Part shown: positions 35,355 to 48,220 of the stretch, piece after piece
Layout: each line of letters opens with the position of its first letter
Numbering within the stretch: the stretch's first letter is position 1
Source of the DNA: Climacium dendroides
Taxonomy: Eukaryota; Streptophyta; Bryopsida; Hypnales; Climaciaceae
Direction of reading: 5' to 3'
NCBI GenBank assembly: GCA_950106755.1
Contig: OX467086.1
Span: 20,106,001-20,170,000 of the forward strand
DNA: 64,000 nt
Notes under the pieces: model-generated
What the model was told of the DNA's origin: nothing
Database searches by the model: none
The model's input: the letters and a program-made list of their open reading frames with translations, nothing else
Position numbers and translations under genes: made by a program

Positions 35355-35945
35355 TATAGTTTATATAAAAACTTTGAAATTTGATAACTTTCCTATTATA
35401 GGTCCAAACGCTACAAAACAAAGCCCATGCACCCTTCCTCACCATGGACTCTTCTAATAGTACCAAGAACACAATTGGAGGACACACAGTTCAAGAGATC
35501 TAATCGTATAAAAGAAATCAAACAAAACAAAATAAGAGAGCCTATCTTAATGGATGGATGGATATCACCAAGTATCACCCCAAGTATCACTTGAATATTG
35601 AAGAAACAACTAGATCCTTTTTCAAAATGGAAATAAAAATCTTGTATTTACTTGTTTTCCTTGAAGAACATCATCATCTCATTGTGCCATTGCTACAACC
35701 AAAATAGAAGTAATAGGATTTTCTACAATTTTTTAATTTACTACAAAAACTTTGAAATTCAATAACTTTCACACTCAAGGTTCAAATGTCACAAAACAAA
35801 GCCCTTACGAGCCTCCTTGTATAGAGATTTTTGAAGGTACCAAGAATGCAACTAGAGGATACATGGTTATGGAGGTCTCATCATAACAAACTAAACTAAC
35901 CTAAATTAGTAACCTCATTTAAGGTACAATTGAAACATGAAGCAA
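35355..35945 (+). repeat. Dispersed repeat A, two further copies
   Basis: Copies at about 35355-35530 and 35735-35945 contain AACTTTGAAATT, CACAAAACAAAGCCC, TACCAAGAA.ACAA.T.GAGGA and CATAACAAACTAAAC-like words, as in 5375-5840. Confidence 0.65.
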
Positions 35946-37050
35946 GCATCTTGTAGATGGATAATAGATTAGTAATAAATTGGTTATAGATTGGTGATGG
36001 ATTCAAAACAATTTTTGGAGCTTTTTAATTGTAATAATTATAATTCTATAACACATTTGGTTTGAATTTGTATGTTTATAATTTTTTAAATCAATAAAAC
36101 TTATCAAAACTTGGATTTTTTTGTTTAATTTTGAACAAGCACCATGGAACTCAAAAAATGTTGTCAGCATTTAGGGATTGATTGGCAAATGAATGTCTCT
36201 ATGATTGTAGAAGATTAAGGTAGAAGGAAAATCTTGTAGAGTTTTGGGTAACTAAAACATACATACTATCTATCTAGTCTAGTGATGGTGGAAGTAGATT
36301 TGTTTATTAACTCCTAAAAAAGCCAACATCCACTATGAATTATAAATGTTTTTAAGAGTTTATTGTGCAAGTTGAAGGACATGGATGAAATACATCCAAG
36401 TATGTTAAAATTCATTTTTTTCTATTTTTCAACAATACAACTAGTGTGATCACTTAATGCTTCATGATTATTGTGCAAGGTTCAAATGAGTTCTTGTAGG
36501 GATCGAAAGAAAATGAAAGCTAAGATTTGATGTTTAGAATTCTATTCATATTGTAGTTCATTTTGCCAAAACCATTCAAAATCTAAAGTACATCCACCTC
36601 TCTCTAGACTTTTAGTTAAAAACATTTTGTACTAATTGTAGTTTTTTTGCTACAACATAATTGGTGTAGTTAATCACTTTGTGTTGTTTGTAGAAATAAT
36701 ATTTAAAATGTTGCCAAATTTTCTACACAACTTTGGGGATAGAAACATGATTTAGAGTTTAATTGATGTTGCATTACCCTACGATCACTTTGCTTGGCCC
36801 ACATTGCTTAATCATAATGATTTGACTATTCGAATTGCTATCTTAACTCATTTAATATTTGCCTAGTGTGGTCTAGCTTAGCTAAAATTAGTTGGAATGA
36901 TTTTATCCATTAGCACCTACCAATTGATGCTCCATTATTGCAGAGTATTAATGTTGTAAAGGCATTAAATCTACCATCGCCACAATTTTGTACTCATCTT
37001 CATGGCATGCCTCCTCCTATGTTTTTTTTGTTGTATTAGAGTTTTGGCTC

Positions 37051-37336
37051 CATTAGATGATTTCCGAGTGGGTCGGGAGGGCCATTTCAGGCCCGTTCCT
37101 GACGTTGGTCCCCCCCAGATTCTGGCGAATGGCTATTCCCAAAAAAATTCAAAAAAAATTACATTCTTGAAATGAAGAAAAAAGTTGAATAAAATTCATT
37201 TAAAAAAATTAAATTATTTTTTTCAAACGTGGCAGTCGTTTGGCCACATCAGTGAGCTACCGCGGTCCTCTGCATGGCACTTCTCATAGTTTGGGAACTC
37301 ACAGCCCTTTAGAGAGGGCTGAAAACTCATCTAATG
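37051..37336. mobile_element. Candidate MITE with GC-rich subterminal sequence
   Basis: CATTAGATGATTT at 37051 pairs with AAACTCATCTAATG ending at 37336. Inside the ends are G+C-rich stretches (GGGTCGGGAGGGCC and CTTTAGAGAGGGCTG), while the centre is A/T-rich. About 286 bp. Confidence 0.5.
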
Positions 37337-37868
37337 CTTTCATGTCTACAAATTTGCAATTGATTGTGCCATAGCTAGTTAGTGCAAACACCAATTTTTA
37401 ATTTTTAGGTGGCTTAGACGTTCCTTGCAAATGGGCGCTCTTACAGTAGAGGCATCCTTGAATATCTTGGTTAGTGTTCAAATTTCCAAATCCTTTAGAT
37501 CTCACACTTCGAGTATCATAATGATCTATCCCTTCATATTTTTGTGATGAAATGACCACTTGCATTCCAATTTTTCATTGTAGTTATCTAAATGGTTTAT
37601 TTTGGATTTTTGTTGTTGTCTTTTTGTGACTATTGTGATAGATTTTGTCATGATAGAATTGATTTAAACAACTTCTTTGGGTAGGGTTGTGTATAGAGTA
37701 TCATCATTTTGGCAACATTACTAATTTGTAAGTTGCATATGAATTGTTGAGTGATAAATTTTAAGTATTTTGGTGATGGATCCTACTTCTACCAATTCTG
37801 GAAGAGTTTTTTTGAGACTTCTAGGAACTCTAACTGCAAGGGTCCTTTGGTGATTTTGGAATGTAGAA

Positions 37869-39538
37869 ATGAGATCGAGGGGAGAGCAAGCTACTAGTGG
37901 GGGAAAAGAGATATCCAACACATCAAGAAGCAAAGGAAAGGAGAAGATTGACGAGGGTGAGGACGTTTCACTTGAAGGCACAAAAGAGATTACAAATTTT
38001 GAGGATGCTGAGAGCTTCAACTAGGAGTCGGATGCAATGTCCAAGACTCTTCTAATCAAGCTCTTTGATTCTTTGTCGGCTTCTAAGCCATGGTAGAAGA
38101 AGAAGGTACCATACCGTCAAAATTTCTCCAATTTGGTGTTGTTGTCCGACTCCAATGTCATTTTATAGAAGTCTTCAAATGTTGCAATTGTAAGGTTTAG
38201 AGTTGTTCCTACTATGAACTAAGCTAGGCGGTTTCAAGACTCTTGGGCTACTTCTTTCCCTTGGTATTGGATGGGAATAGTGTGTCTATGCTCATTAGAT
38301 GCTTGATTTGTATGAAGGTTGAAGGGAGGATCATAAGAAAAAAAGATAATTTGAATAAGCATGTAGGGTGGAAGTGTGCAACATGTGCTATGCCAAGTGA
38401 AGGAGTCATGGCAAGAGAATTGTCTTGGGACAATGGTAACAAGCTACAAAATTGTGCTACATAAGTTCCAAAAGGTAGGTGATGAACCAAATTGCAAGAA
38501 AGAGCAATTTGCTTGCATCTTTTGGCTTTTGAGTAAGGCTCAATCTATGAAGAATTTCCCTTCACAATATATCCTACTCCAATATATTGGTGTTGAGGTG
38601 TTTAAAAAACATTGGAACATCCAATTTGGTCAAAGTATGGCCGAAGGGATTCATTTTATATATTATGAAGAGGTGAAGGAGTTGTTGCATGTGGTTCAAT
38701 TTATTAGTGTTACATGTGATCAGATCTTGGATTTCACTTCATATATATGTGGTCATTGATTTTGTTTGTGTCTTGCTTTTGTTGCATCTTGAACAAGTAA
38801 TGGGTAAAATAGGGTCTCACTTGCTTTGTCAAATTATCATGCATAGTCTATCAGGGACTGGAGGCTTGATTTATGAACAAATGATGGTCAAATTAGTGAA
38901 TTTTGGGATAGACAATGCATCGACATTGCAAGGATGTAGGTATGGTGTTGGTGTTCAAATTAGGGAGAAGTTTGCTCCCCATACGTTGTATATCCATTGT
39001 TGGGTACATGAAACACTCGTTATTGTTACTACCATTTTTTGGCCATCGAATGACAAAACGAAAGATTTTAAAATAGGTCAAAACCCAATGGTATAGCATG
39101 TTGTTGTCAGCTCAAAGCATCTTGAGCAAATATAGGACACTTGCTGTCAAGATGGCATTGAATGAGGATAAAAAGAGCCTTGCTAAGGCCCTCTTCAATT
39201 TCCCTTTTTGATTTAGAGATACTATTAGGATTAGTTTGTATTGTGCCACTTATAGAAATAGTAAATTGTCGTAGCAAGTATATCTAAGCCTGTGATATAC
39301 TAATATACACATCTATGATTTTGTAGCAACCATGAGAAAATTTACTACAAGAATTCAATGTACGTACATTGAAGAATGCTCAGCCTTCAAATTAGACCAC
39401 TTTACCATTTTGAAGGGCTTAGAAGACACAACCTGAAAGTTAATTCAAATGAAATGGGTTCAAGATTTGAACTCCCTCAATGTTGAGGTGGAGCACTTAG
39501 CCTTTCAATCATTTGATGTTCCACAACCATCTTTGTAG
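37869..39538 (+). pseudogene. Decayed hAT-superfamily transposase (ZNF862/C17orf113-like)
   Basis: An ATG at 37869 begins a charged N-terminus (MRSRGEQATSGGKEISNTSR) that continues in one frame through in-frame stops to FQDSWATSFPWYW. After a frameshift the frame reads SMLIRCLICMKVEGRIIRKK and NLNKHVGWKCATC, a BED-like zinc-finger region. Next come EQFACIFWLLSKAQSMKNFP, VVQFISVTCDQILDF, then GGLIYEQMMVKLVNFGIDNA and VGVQIREKFAPHTLYIHCWV (39000), then FVATMRKF. The order and wording match the ZNF862-like hAT proteins known from animals and plants (family knowledge, not a search). At least four stops and two or more frameshifts mean it is not functional. No terminal inverted repeats or 8-bp duplication were found at the edges. 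Confidence 0.8.
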
Positions 39539-42500
39539 TAAAGAGCAACTTTGTAACATGAGAGAAGGCTATAGTAACATGGACCAATTGGGTAATGATA
39601 ACCAAATTGGTGAAAGAACAATGTGTTGGTGAGTCCCAAACTCTAAACCTTTCAAATCTAATTTGTTGCATGGTCATGATACAGTTCATTGTAAATCAAA
39701 CTTTGTCCTTTCCTTTCAAATATATGTGTGCTTGTGACATAGTCCATGTTAAGTCATATATTTGTATGTCTTTTCCTTTTAAATCTAATTTATATGTGTT
39801 CTAATTTGTGTGTATGTTCTAATTATTGATGTGAATTTTAATTTTTTTATATGTTATGATTTATTTATGTATATTTTGATTTGTGTATGTGTATTATCAT
39901 GTATTTATGTGTGTTTTAATTTGATTATATCTCTTCAATTTGTGTAATATGTGTTCTAATTTGTTTAGCAGTGAAATTGTGAAGTAAGGTTAGCTCAATC
40001 ACATTTGTCCATTGTTTAGAAGGTACAATGGACCACGTTGAGACATCCACCGAGTTTTACACCAAGAAACCAAGAATATATATACAAATACAATTGAAGT
40101 GATGAAGTAATTTTTTTCTATTTTGTCAATAAATGAAAAGTATAGGAGAGATTAGATGTTGATCAATGTTTTCTTATGGCTTGGGATCTTTTGAGGATGA
40201 TGGAAGGAATCAACCCTTCAGTCTTGATGTGTAAATTGGTGGATTTAATTGTTTTGTTAAACTAAATTTCATTTTGGTTGATCATTGGCTTGTTGTAGTG
40301 TAGGTCTTCTCGAGGACAATAAAATTAAAATAATAATTTTTTCTTGATGTACTGTTGTTCGATTTGTTTAGATTTTTAAAATTTCTTTGATAAGGATTAT
40401 TTTTATATCTGATGATCTCTATCACAATGAATTTTATTTTGATTGATCACTATCTTGTAGCAATGTGGGTCTTCTTAAAGCCAATGCGGATACTTGCACT
40501 TCTATTTTGATGTACTAGTAATTGTACTTGTTAATATTTTTAAGAAAATAATTTATTGATATGGATTATTTTTGTAAGAAATGAGTTTAATTACACCAAA
40601 TTGTTGATTAATTGATCATTCTCCTCTTGTGGGACTTTTCAGAGGGATCCAAGTCTTCCATGTTGATTTGATGGTTGTTTGGTTGATCATTAATTCATTG
40701 CCCTCTTGATGCTTGCGACCTCTTGGTGTCAAGAGGAAGATGACCTCTTGATTTACTTGTTCAACTTTGCTAGATTTTTAAAACCAAAAAAATGGGTGCT
40801 TGAGATTGGATTGAGATTTTTATGATGTTGCTTGGGACCTCTTGGTGCGGAGAAGAGCTCCAACAACCCAAAAAATAAATAAAAATTGGGTGATTGGGGT
40901 TTGCAGGGAAAACTATCCCCCCCTTATTGGTGATGAGATGAATTTTCCGTACAATTAGTAAGTGCAATTTTATGTGGCCAAGTGTGAAAATGGTAAACTA
41001 CTTATTTCTATCCTAATTTGAAAGACTTTAGATTCAAGTTACACATTTTGCTTTAGAAGCATTAATTATTTTTTAGAACAAATATTGTAATCCAATAGAA
41101 TATTCTACACAACCTTATTTCCATCTTCATTAATCTTTTACATCAATTGAATTCTTCATCTTTGTAATGTATACTTCTAATATTTTAAATAGAATTGAAA
41201 AATAGAATTTTCATCTCAATTCTATATAACTATAATATAATAGGTCCACAGTAGTAGGTACTAAAATTTATTAAAAATAATAAAATTTGATCAATTTTTT
41301 TAGATATAATCATTTTTTAGAAATATTGTTTCATTTTCTAATACTTTTTTGAATTTTTGAGCTCATTGCTCATATAATTCCTACTCATTGCTCACAAACT
41401 GATGCCCACATGCTCATAGAATAGCACCTTGATGTGGTGAGTGCTTATGCATCTTAGTTTTTTTAAAGGATGTAGGGCTAGTTTCTAGGTTCACATTGGA
41501 GGTTTACAATTGTATCCTTGGCCTATCATGTTGCATGGTCCTTTGAAGTTTCGAAAATATACTTGTTGTCTAATTTTTTATGATGTTCCTTTTTTTTGTT
41601 AATATACTAATGTTGGACATCTAAGTATGTTTTGTCATGTGTTGCAAATTTTGTCTTGAAGTTTTTGGAATGTATGTGTTTGCTTCTTTTTTATATTGAA
41701 AATTCCATATATATATATAGAGAGAGAGAGAGAGAAAGAGAGTGTTAGAATATGTTTTGTTGGGTGTAGGTCCACTATAAATGGCCACTTTCACTTATGC
41801 CATGTAGAAATTTTGTAGGTGTAGTTTAGAAAAAAATCCTTGTAAGTACTTTTCTCCATGAATGATGCCAAATTCTTGTAAAACTGCCTCTAAATTTACT
41901 AATTAGTTTAGAATAAATTTTAAAACTTTAGAAAATTAGCCCACTTCATGTTTGCAATGAATGTCTTGAGCCTAAATATGCTTTTTGTATAGCCAATACT
42001 AATATGTAATATTTTATTATCCAACAAAATTAGAAATATATATAGCCATGATGAAACACTTAAATTGTCCAACTTTACATTAAAAAATACCTAGCCAACC
42101 TTGCTAGTTGCTACTTAATCATTTGGAGGATAAAAAATAAATAAAGTTGCTTCACTGAAAATGTTTTCACTAATTGATCTTTATTTGACCATTTGTTCAA
42201 TTACTCACTATGATATCTATTTTTTGTCTAAATTTTTTTGGAGAAGATTCCTTGCCTCTTAGAATTGCTTGCCTAGGCATTTGAATGCTCAACCATCCAC
42301 TAGTTGAAAAAATGAATGCCTTGAAACTTTACTTTATCTAATTGCTCTTCATTGAAGAGGCTTTAAGAAAGATTGAATAATATATCAATGGAAAAAAAAG
42401 AACGAGCTCTTTAAATTAATTAATGGCATGTATATTTTAAAAGATTAATATTATTTATTATAGTTTTTAAGTTTTGTATTTCTATTTTTAATATGAACAC

Positions 42501-43084
42501 TTTGGAATTGAAGATTATCCCTTTTCTGAGGTTCTTTGATGTATTTGTACTCAAAAGTATTATATAACTTGATGTACTTTGAAATAGAGTAATCGAACAA
42601 ATTTGAAAGTTTCTTCCAATTTCTAATCATGTGATCTTGTATTTCTACCTCCTCAGCAATTTTAAGGTTTCATTCTCTAACATTTATCATTACATTTGGA
42701 AGTACAGTGTGGTGTTATTTTCCTCCACTTCAAAAGTTAGGACAATTGTGATTTGGAGGGATAAAATGACATTGATATAAAAAAAAACTATAGTATTTAA
42801 CTTTATCTTTTGTAGGTTTGAGACATTTGTTCAAAAATTCATGTTATTTGAAGGTGTATATCATTTTTCATAGAGGATTTAAATGATCTACAACAAATAA
42901 AATCAACCACAAAGTCCCAATTCCAAACTCTCCACCAATCAAAATTTCAAAAATCTAGTGGGACATGGAATACAATAAGATACAATCCCAAGCTCCTACT
43001 TGTGACCTGTTTCTAAAACCAACCACCCTCCATATTAATTGCATTTGTAGTAGTACATTGAGCCAAATGTTGGGGTCCAATTAA
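39539..43084. other. AT-rich intergenic DNA with a ~175-bp tandem repeat and a dinucleotide run
   Basis: 40265-40431 and 40432-40610 are diverged tandem copies (shared TTTTG.TTGATCA.T..CTTGT, GGGTCTTCT, TTGATGTACT, GGATTATTTTT). A TA then GA dinucleotide run lies at about 41708-41742. No gene is supported. Confidence 0.55.
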
Positions 43085-43260
43085 GGGTGAATGTAAAAAA
43101 AAAGATCCCCTGTTTTGTGCTTAATTAATCCATTTTCCACACCTCTACTAATGAATTTGGGGTCTTTGATTGCAAATATGGAACTCAAAGTTAGCAAGTT
43201 TCATCATGAGTGGCAAATAAAACATTCCCATGTTTTATCCAAGGGTTAATCGTGGAGGCA
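43085..43260 (+). repeat. Dispersed repeat D, core copy
   Basis: CCCCTGTTTTGTGCTTAATT, GGGGTCTTTGATTGCAAATA and GGCAAATAAAAC match the copy at 26030-26235. The end repeats are weak. Confidence 0.6.
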
Positions 43261-43736
43261 AAACAGTCTCCGCATTCGGCTCCTTGCATTACTATAGACC
43301 ATTAGGAAAAAAATTGAACCCCAAAAGAGGCCACTTCGTAATGCAAAAGCTTGGGTGGGAAGAGCCTTCTCAACTCACTAATTGGTCTATGAATTGCACA
43401 ATGAATTCAAAAAAATTCATTATTACTCAATCCATCTCCATGATCTTATAAATCTCATGATGGTTTCATCATGAAGAATGGAGCACACACCAAGTGGTGG
43501 TTATAATGAGGATGTGGCCACCTTCATATTCATTCAATTAGTATAAAAATTAGTTAGAAAACTCAAGTTCTCTTTGTGGATTCAATTTTTTCCTAATGCA
43601 CTACCCTCCATGTCTTTGCCTAAAATGTACCTCTTCCCTTTGTGAGTGTGTAGGGTCCATGACTTTGGATACCCCTATTTTCAAAACTTTCGAAATTTAT
43701 AGGAGTCTAGTGTCCAAAAAATGCTTGCTAGTTCAG

Positions 43737-43975
43737 AGAGCAGTGGTACCAACAGGGTGAAAATGCAGGAATATTTTTCCCACGGAAAAATATAGAAATT
43801 TTTAAATTTTTCACACATGATTTTTTTTTTTTTTTTTTTTCAAAATCTGAATTCATATTTGCAATCAGATACCCCAAATCAACTAGAGAGGTATAAAACA
43901 TACCCTAAACACAACACAAAATAGGGGGCAAGATTTTACTTTTACCCCGTTTTCACCCCGCTGCTCCCACTTTGT
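43737..43975 (+). mobile_element. Repeat D element with terminal inverted repeats
   Basis: GAGCAGTGGTACCAACAGGG and GTGAAAAT at the left pair with TTTTCACCCCGCTGCTCC at the right. The core ATATTTGCAATCAGATACCC with ACAAAATAGGGGGCAAG is the family core in the orientation opposite to 34155-34390. It includes a long T run. Confidence 0.65.
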
Positions 43976-44149
43976 GAGACGGATTTAGCGCCGAGATTAA
44001 TCTAAAAATCCCCTTGCCTAGAGAATCTAGACTGCCAACAAGATTGAACAAAAAAACAAATTAAAGAGCTCAATAATAGGAACGACCAAGCTCAAATATA
44101 AATATAAGTGTGCTTCTGGCTTCTGACGATTTTAGATCAAGGTAAACGT

Positions 44150-44460
44150 TAGATCCACGGGCAGACGCAACGGAACCCAAAAGAAAAATAAACACTGGCC
44201 CCAGAATGATAGCTCCTGCCCGTCGATCCGGGCAGCCCGATCCGGGCAGCCCGATCCGGCTGTGGAAGAATAGTAACTTACTAGCAGTCAGTCAGGCATC
44301 TTTATTGGGTGCAGCAGACACCCCTGATACTATGGCAGGGTATATTTGGCTAGATGACAGAATTGATACCATAGCGGAAGACACAGGCCACTGCCTAGGT
44401 ATCTGCATCTGATTTCAATAGGCCTGCAGGCTCAGGATTTCATGGCCATGGCGGTAGTTT
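44150..44460. other. Isolated GC-richer island
   Basis: Includes two and a half copies of a 14-base word (GATCCGGGCAGCCC, 44226-44258) and a + strand frame ending in ASLLGAADTPDTMAGYIWLD and a stop near 44412. No family is recognised, and no splice context allows extension. Around 44560-44930 a CTTCACACTA..GTTGAAAAGCC segment recurs two or three times. Confidence 0.35.
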
Positions 44461-45069
44461 CAGCCTCAAGATGCTGTGGTCCACATGAGAGAGAGGACCG
44501 CAACTAAATGAAGTTGTCAACCTGAAAATTTTACATTTGTGAAGTGGGTAAGATAGGGTTACTTCACACTACAGCCAAAAGTTGAGAGGCCGTGGGTTTT
44601 CACCAATCAAATTTCAAGAAACTAAGAGTTCATCCTTGCATAAATTCAAAGGTTATGGCCCTCCCATCTATCTATATGGTAATAAATTACCTATCTGGCG
44701 ACACACTCTCAAAGGAAGTTTGGGTGGGCTAAAAAAAGAACCCCAAAATATGGCCGAGAGGTCATTGACTTATAACAAGATTTCAACCATTAGATTGCTA
44801 AGAGAGTTTGGACTTTGGACATGGCCTTTGGAGGCTTCACACTATAGTCGTTCAAGTTGAAAAGCCATAGGAGTTCATTACCAAGGGTTTGAACTTTGGG
44901 CTTGGCCTTTGCATGCTTTATACTATGGCTAATCGAAGGCTCTAATTCCTATTATTTGTTGTGTATTTATTGCTCATTTCTTCGAACTCGCAACAAAGTT
45001 TGGCCACTCAATTCCACAACCTCTCGACTTGGATGGCCACGGTGTGAAGTGACACTTATATCTATAATT

Positions 45070-45240
45070 TTTTTGTTCGATGGATGACAAAGAATCATTC
45101 TATGTAAGATAGAAGTATAGATGTTTATCTTTAAAATTTTGTGTGAAAGGGGAAGTATTACGCACTACGTAGACTTCCAATGAGTGCTATTGTTTTTTTT
45201 TCAAGTAAATGTTTCACATGATGACTAGCCTAGCGTTCCA
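45070..45240 (+). repeat. Dispersed repeat C, diverged copy
   Basis: CGATGGATGACAAAGAATCA, GATAGAAGTATA, TTCCAATGAGTGCTATTGTT and AAATGTTTCACATG follow the order of 25610-25815. Confidence 0.6.
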
Positions 45241-45654
45241 AGGTCAAACATAAAAGTGGATTCAAAACCATAGTCATAAAAAGAATATTGGAGACTTGGA
45301 ATCCTTTGATCTACTCAGTATTTCACTATTGGAGGATATACAAGATTCCATAATTTCAATTATTGATCCAAAGATGTAGCAATTATTTGATGGCAATTTC
45401 AAAGCAATTGCCTTCTTTCAAGAACTTAACTTAACCCTTAAACAATGTTGAGGAACAAAATTATTTGATGAATGACCTCATTGTTCAATGGATAAACAAA
45501 GAATGCACCTATCGTTTCAATAATTGAAGCATTTGGGTGACTACCTTGGTCACGGGGCAAGATCCATTACGGGTTAAGAATCTCTTCCACATCACATGTA
45601 TGGGGAATTCCATTAAAATTGCAAATATTTTGTGACTTTAACATCCCACAATTT

Positions 45655-45707
45655 AGACCGGGTGGTCTGAAATCTAATACACTAATAGATTTCAAACCGC
45701 CCGGTCT
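45655..45707. repeat. Short strong hairpin
   Basis: AGACCGGGTGGTCTGAAATC at 45655 pairs with GATTTCAAACCGCCCGGTCT ending at 45707, a 23-24 bp stem with about two mismatches and a 6-base loop. Confidence 0.75.
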
Positions 45708-46679
45708 GAACTATGGAAATGACACACTGTGAAAATGGCAAATGGAATATTGTCGTTTTAATTAAATTCCTCATATGTGCAGGATTTCAACTAGTGAAAA
45801 ATTTGAAAGTCAACAAGGAGATTTTTGTTTTAATTTTTTTGATAAATAGTTAGTATTTTACTATGACTAGATTGTCCAACACCTTAATGTATTCACTAGA
45901 GGAATGGTGGGTCTAAAGCACCAACTTCTGTTTGCATAAGGGCACAGGAGTTGGTGCTCTTGTTTGCCACCATGACCAATTTTAGGCTTGTTGTAGTTGG
46001 AATCAAAGAATGTTTTTGGAAAATTGCATTGCTAGTTAATTCATTGTTAGTTGGTGTGTTAGTTTGAGGAAACAAGTGTTTGGATCATGGAAATGAAGGA
46101 TACAAAATTGGACAAAAAATTGGTAGGGTTGGAAATCAATTGGTGTGCAAAAATGAAAAGTGGATACATAGCCATCATTTTCATAAAATTGTCAGATTTT
46201 AGTCACTTGCCATTTCGGATCCAAGGTTGATATCCAAATTGCTTGAGGCGGGTATGTTCTTGGACAAGGTGGGTATTGCTTTAGGGTCAATTGTTGCAGT
46301 GAGCCCTTACTCCATTGTCCTTATTTGATCGACTTAATGAAATTTGGAGTTTAGTTTCAAACTTGATATGTCTTTGGAAGAGTAGGATTTTAGCCTTTGC
46401 ATATTTGAATTTGAAGGAAATCATTGGTGAAATTTTGATACCACAAGAATTGAAATGGGAGATTTTGATAAAGATAGGATGCAAATGATGCCCTTGGAAT
46501 GAAAAAAACCCGACTCCTTCTACAAAGAGGAGTCTATAAGGGTAACTCCAACTACCTTTTTCAAAGGACATAGTGCCCCCCTAGCTTGACAATGATTATG
46601 ACAAGTAGCCCGCATAATTCCAGATCTGCCCGATGACCTCAAAATAAAACAACACTCTAAATGAGCATGGGAAGAAGTC

Positions 46680-46795
46680 GCATAGGTAAATTCATTGAAT
46701 TCATTAGATAGTGACTTTTCAACCCTATTCCAAAGCCGCATAGGCAAGTTCATTGAATTCATTAAATAGCGACTTTTCAACACTGTTCCAAAACT
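46680..46795 (+). repeat. 58-bp tandem duplication
   Basis: 46680-46737 and 46738-46795 are direct copies with a handful of substitutions (unit begins GCATAGGTAAATTCATTG). Confidence 0.85.
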
Positions 46796-47310
46796 TTAAG
46801 TCTCCATTGCACACTCGAAGCAATAGAAACCAAGGTAAACCAGCCCATTGTGGTCAGAGTGAAGAGTTTGGCATCATCTTGTTGCTGAAAATTTTCAATT
46901 TTTTTCCCACATTAGTACAAGTGTGAGAAACAGCAAGTGCAATTGAAGTTAATTTTTTTTTGACAAAGTATGAATTTGCTAAGAATTTCTGAAGCATTGA
47001 GCCCAAAAGAGTCTGTAGACTACCTTAAGACCAACAAAATCTGAATCTGTAATGCTCATCTCACTGCCTAATGCAGTCAAAATATTTTCTATTCCAGAAG
47101 GCCCCAAAAGTCAATTTTTACAATAGACTTCACAATAAAAATTCAGAAATTCCTAATGAGGTCAGTGTTCACTCCATTGCTGTGCATTGTTGCCCACATC
47201 CTACATCCTGAAAAAAACCTCACAATGGGTCATTTCTTAGGTGACCATAATGGGTCATTTGACCACAATGGGTTGTCTTACCTTACATCAAAATGTAAGC
47301 GAAAACTGAA

Positions 47311-47585
47311 TGCAGGACGTTAAATCGTGCCAACTTAGGTGGGCCCTGCCGAGGTGGATTTAACCTGGGGAAAACGTAGGAGTTTTTTATTTGCCACAAA
47401 TGATTTTTTTTTTTGCAACTTCTGAATTCTTATTTGCAATCAGAGACCCCAAATTAGCTAGGTAAGGTTTACAATATACCCTAGACATGGCTCAAAATAG
47501 GGGGATTTTTTTTACTTTGATTCCTAGAACACAAAGTTTACCTTGTTGGGCCCACCCTAAGTTGGTATGATTTAATGTCTGCAAA
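47311..47585 (+). mobile_element. Repeat D element, longest terminal inverted repeats
   Basis: GTTAAATCGTGCCAACTTAG then GTGGGCCC (from about 47318) is matched in reverse by GGGCCCACCCTAAGTTGG then TATGATTTAA (to about 47576), with pairing continuing outward through GCAG. The core TTTGCAATCAGAGACCCC and CTCAAAATAGGGGG links it to the other family members. Confidence 0.75.
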
Positions 47586-48002
47586 CTGAATTGGATCCAA
47601 GAGTAGAGTAGAGCTCCAAATTGGGCTGCAGTCAATAATGAATCTACTTATCCTATTCACGCATTGATGAAATGATTTATGCACTCAAGCGGCAAATCTG
47701 GAGAGGATGTACACCATAGTACAGCAAAAACTATCCAACATTAGTAGCCCTACTTCATCTCTCCATGACAATAAAAATTTAGTATTGGAAATGATTGTGG
47801 CATATGGAAAATTATTTTACTTTCAAAACTTTCATGAAATTTGGGTTCTAAAGTTTTAGGAAAAGGAGGAGGTCTTGACAACAACAAGACAATCCATGTA
47901 GTACATACTTTTAAAATTTTGAACTTTGGTATGACTTGTACTGTAGAGGATTCTCTTTTGCATCAGTTTTAGAGCTAAAATCAAATAAGTGAATCTCAAC
48001 CA

Positions 48003-48220
48003 GGGCTCTTTTGGGGGGGCTTTCTGGTGCCAAAAAATAATTTGGTTAAAAAATGTCCAAAAAATGCCAAAAAAACTTGAATGAAATTGTCAAATTGTGG
48101 ATGAAAATGAATTATAGATATGTGATATTTTTCTATTCAATATGTGGATGAATGTTGAAATTTAAAGCACCACTATAACAATTTTTTGTCACTTTGGTAC
48201 TTCTAAAAATTTTTAAAAAA
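48003..48220 (+). repeat. Dispersed repeat E, copy 2
   Basis: Matches 1351-1640 in order. The most conserved block contains CAATATGTGGATGAATGTTG and AGCACCACTATAACA. Confidence 0.7.
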
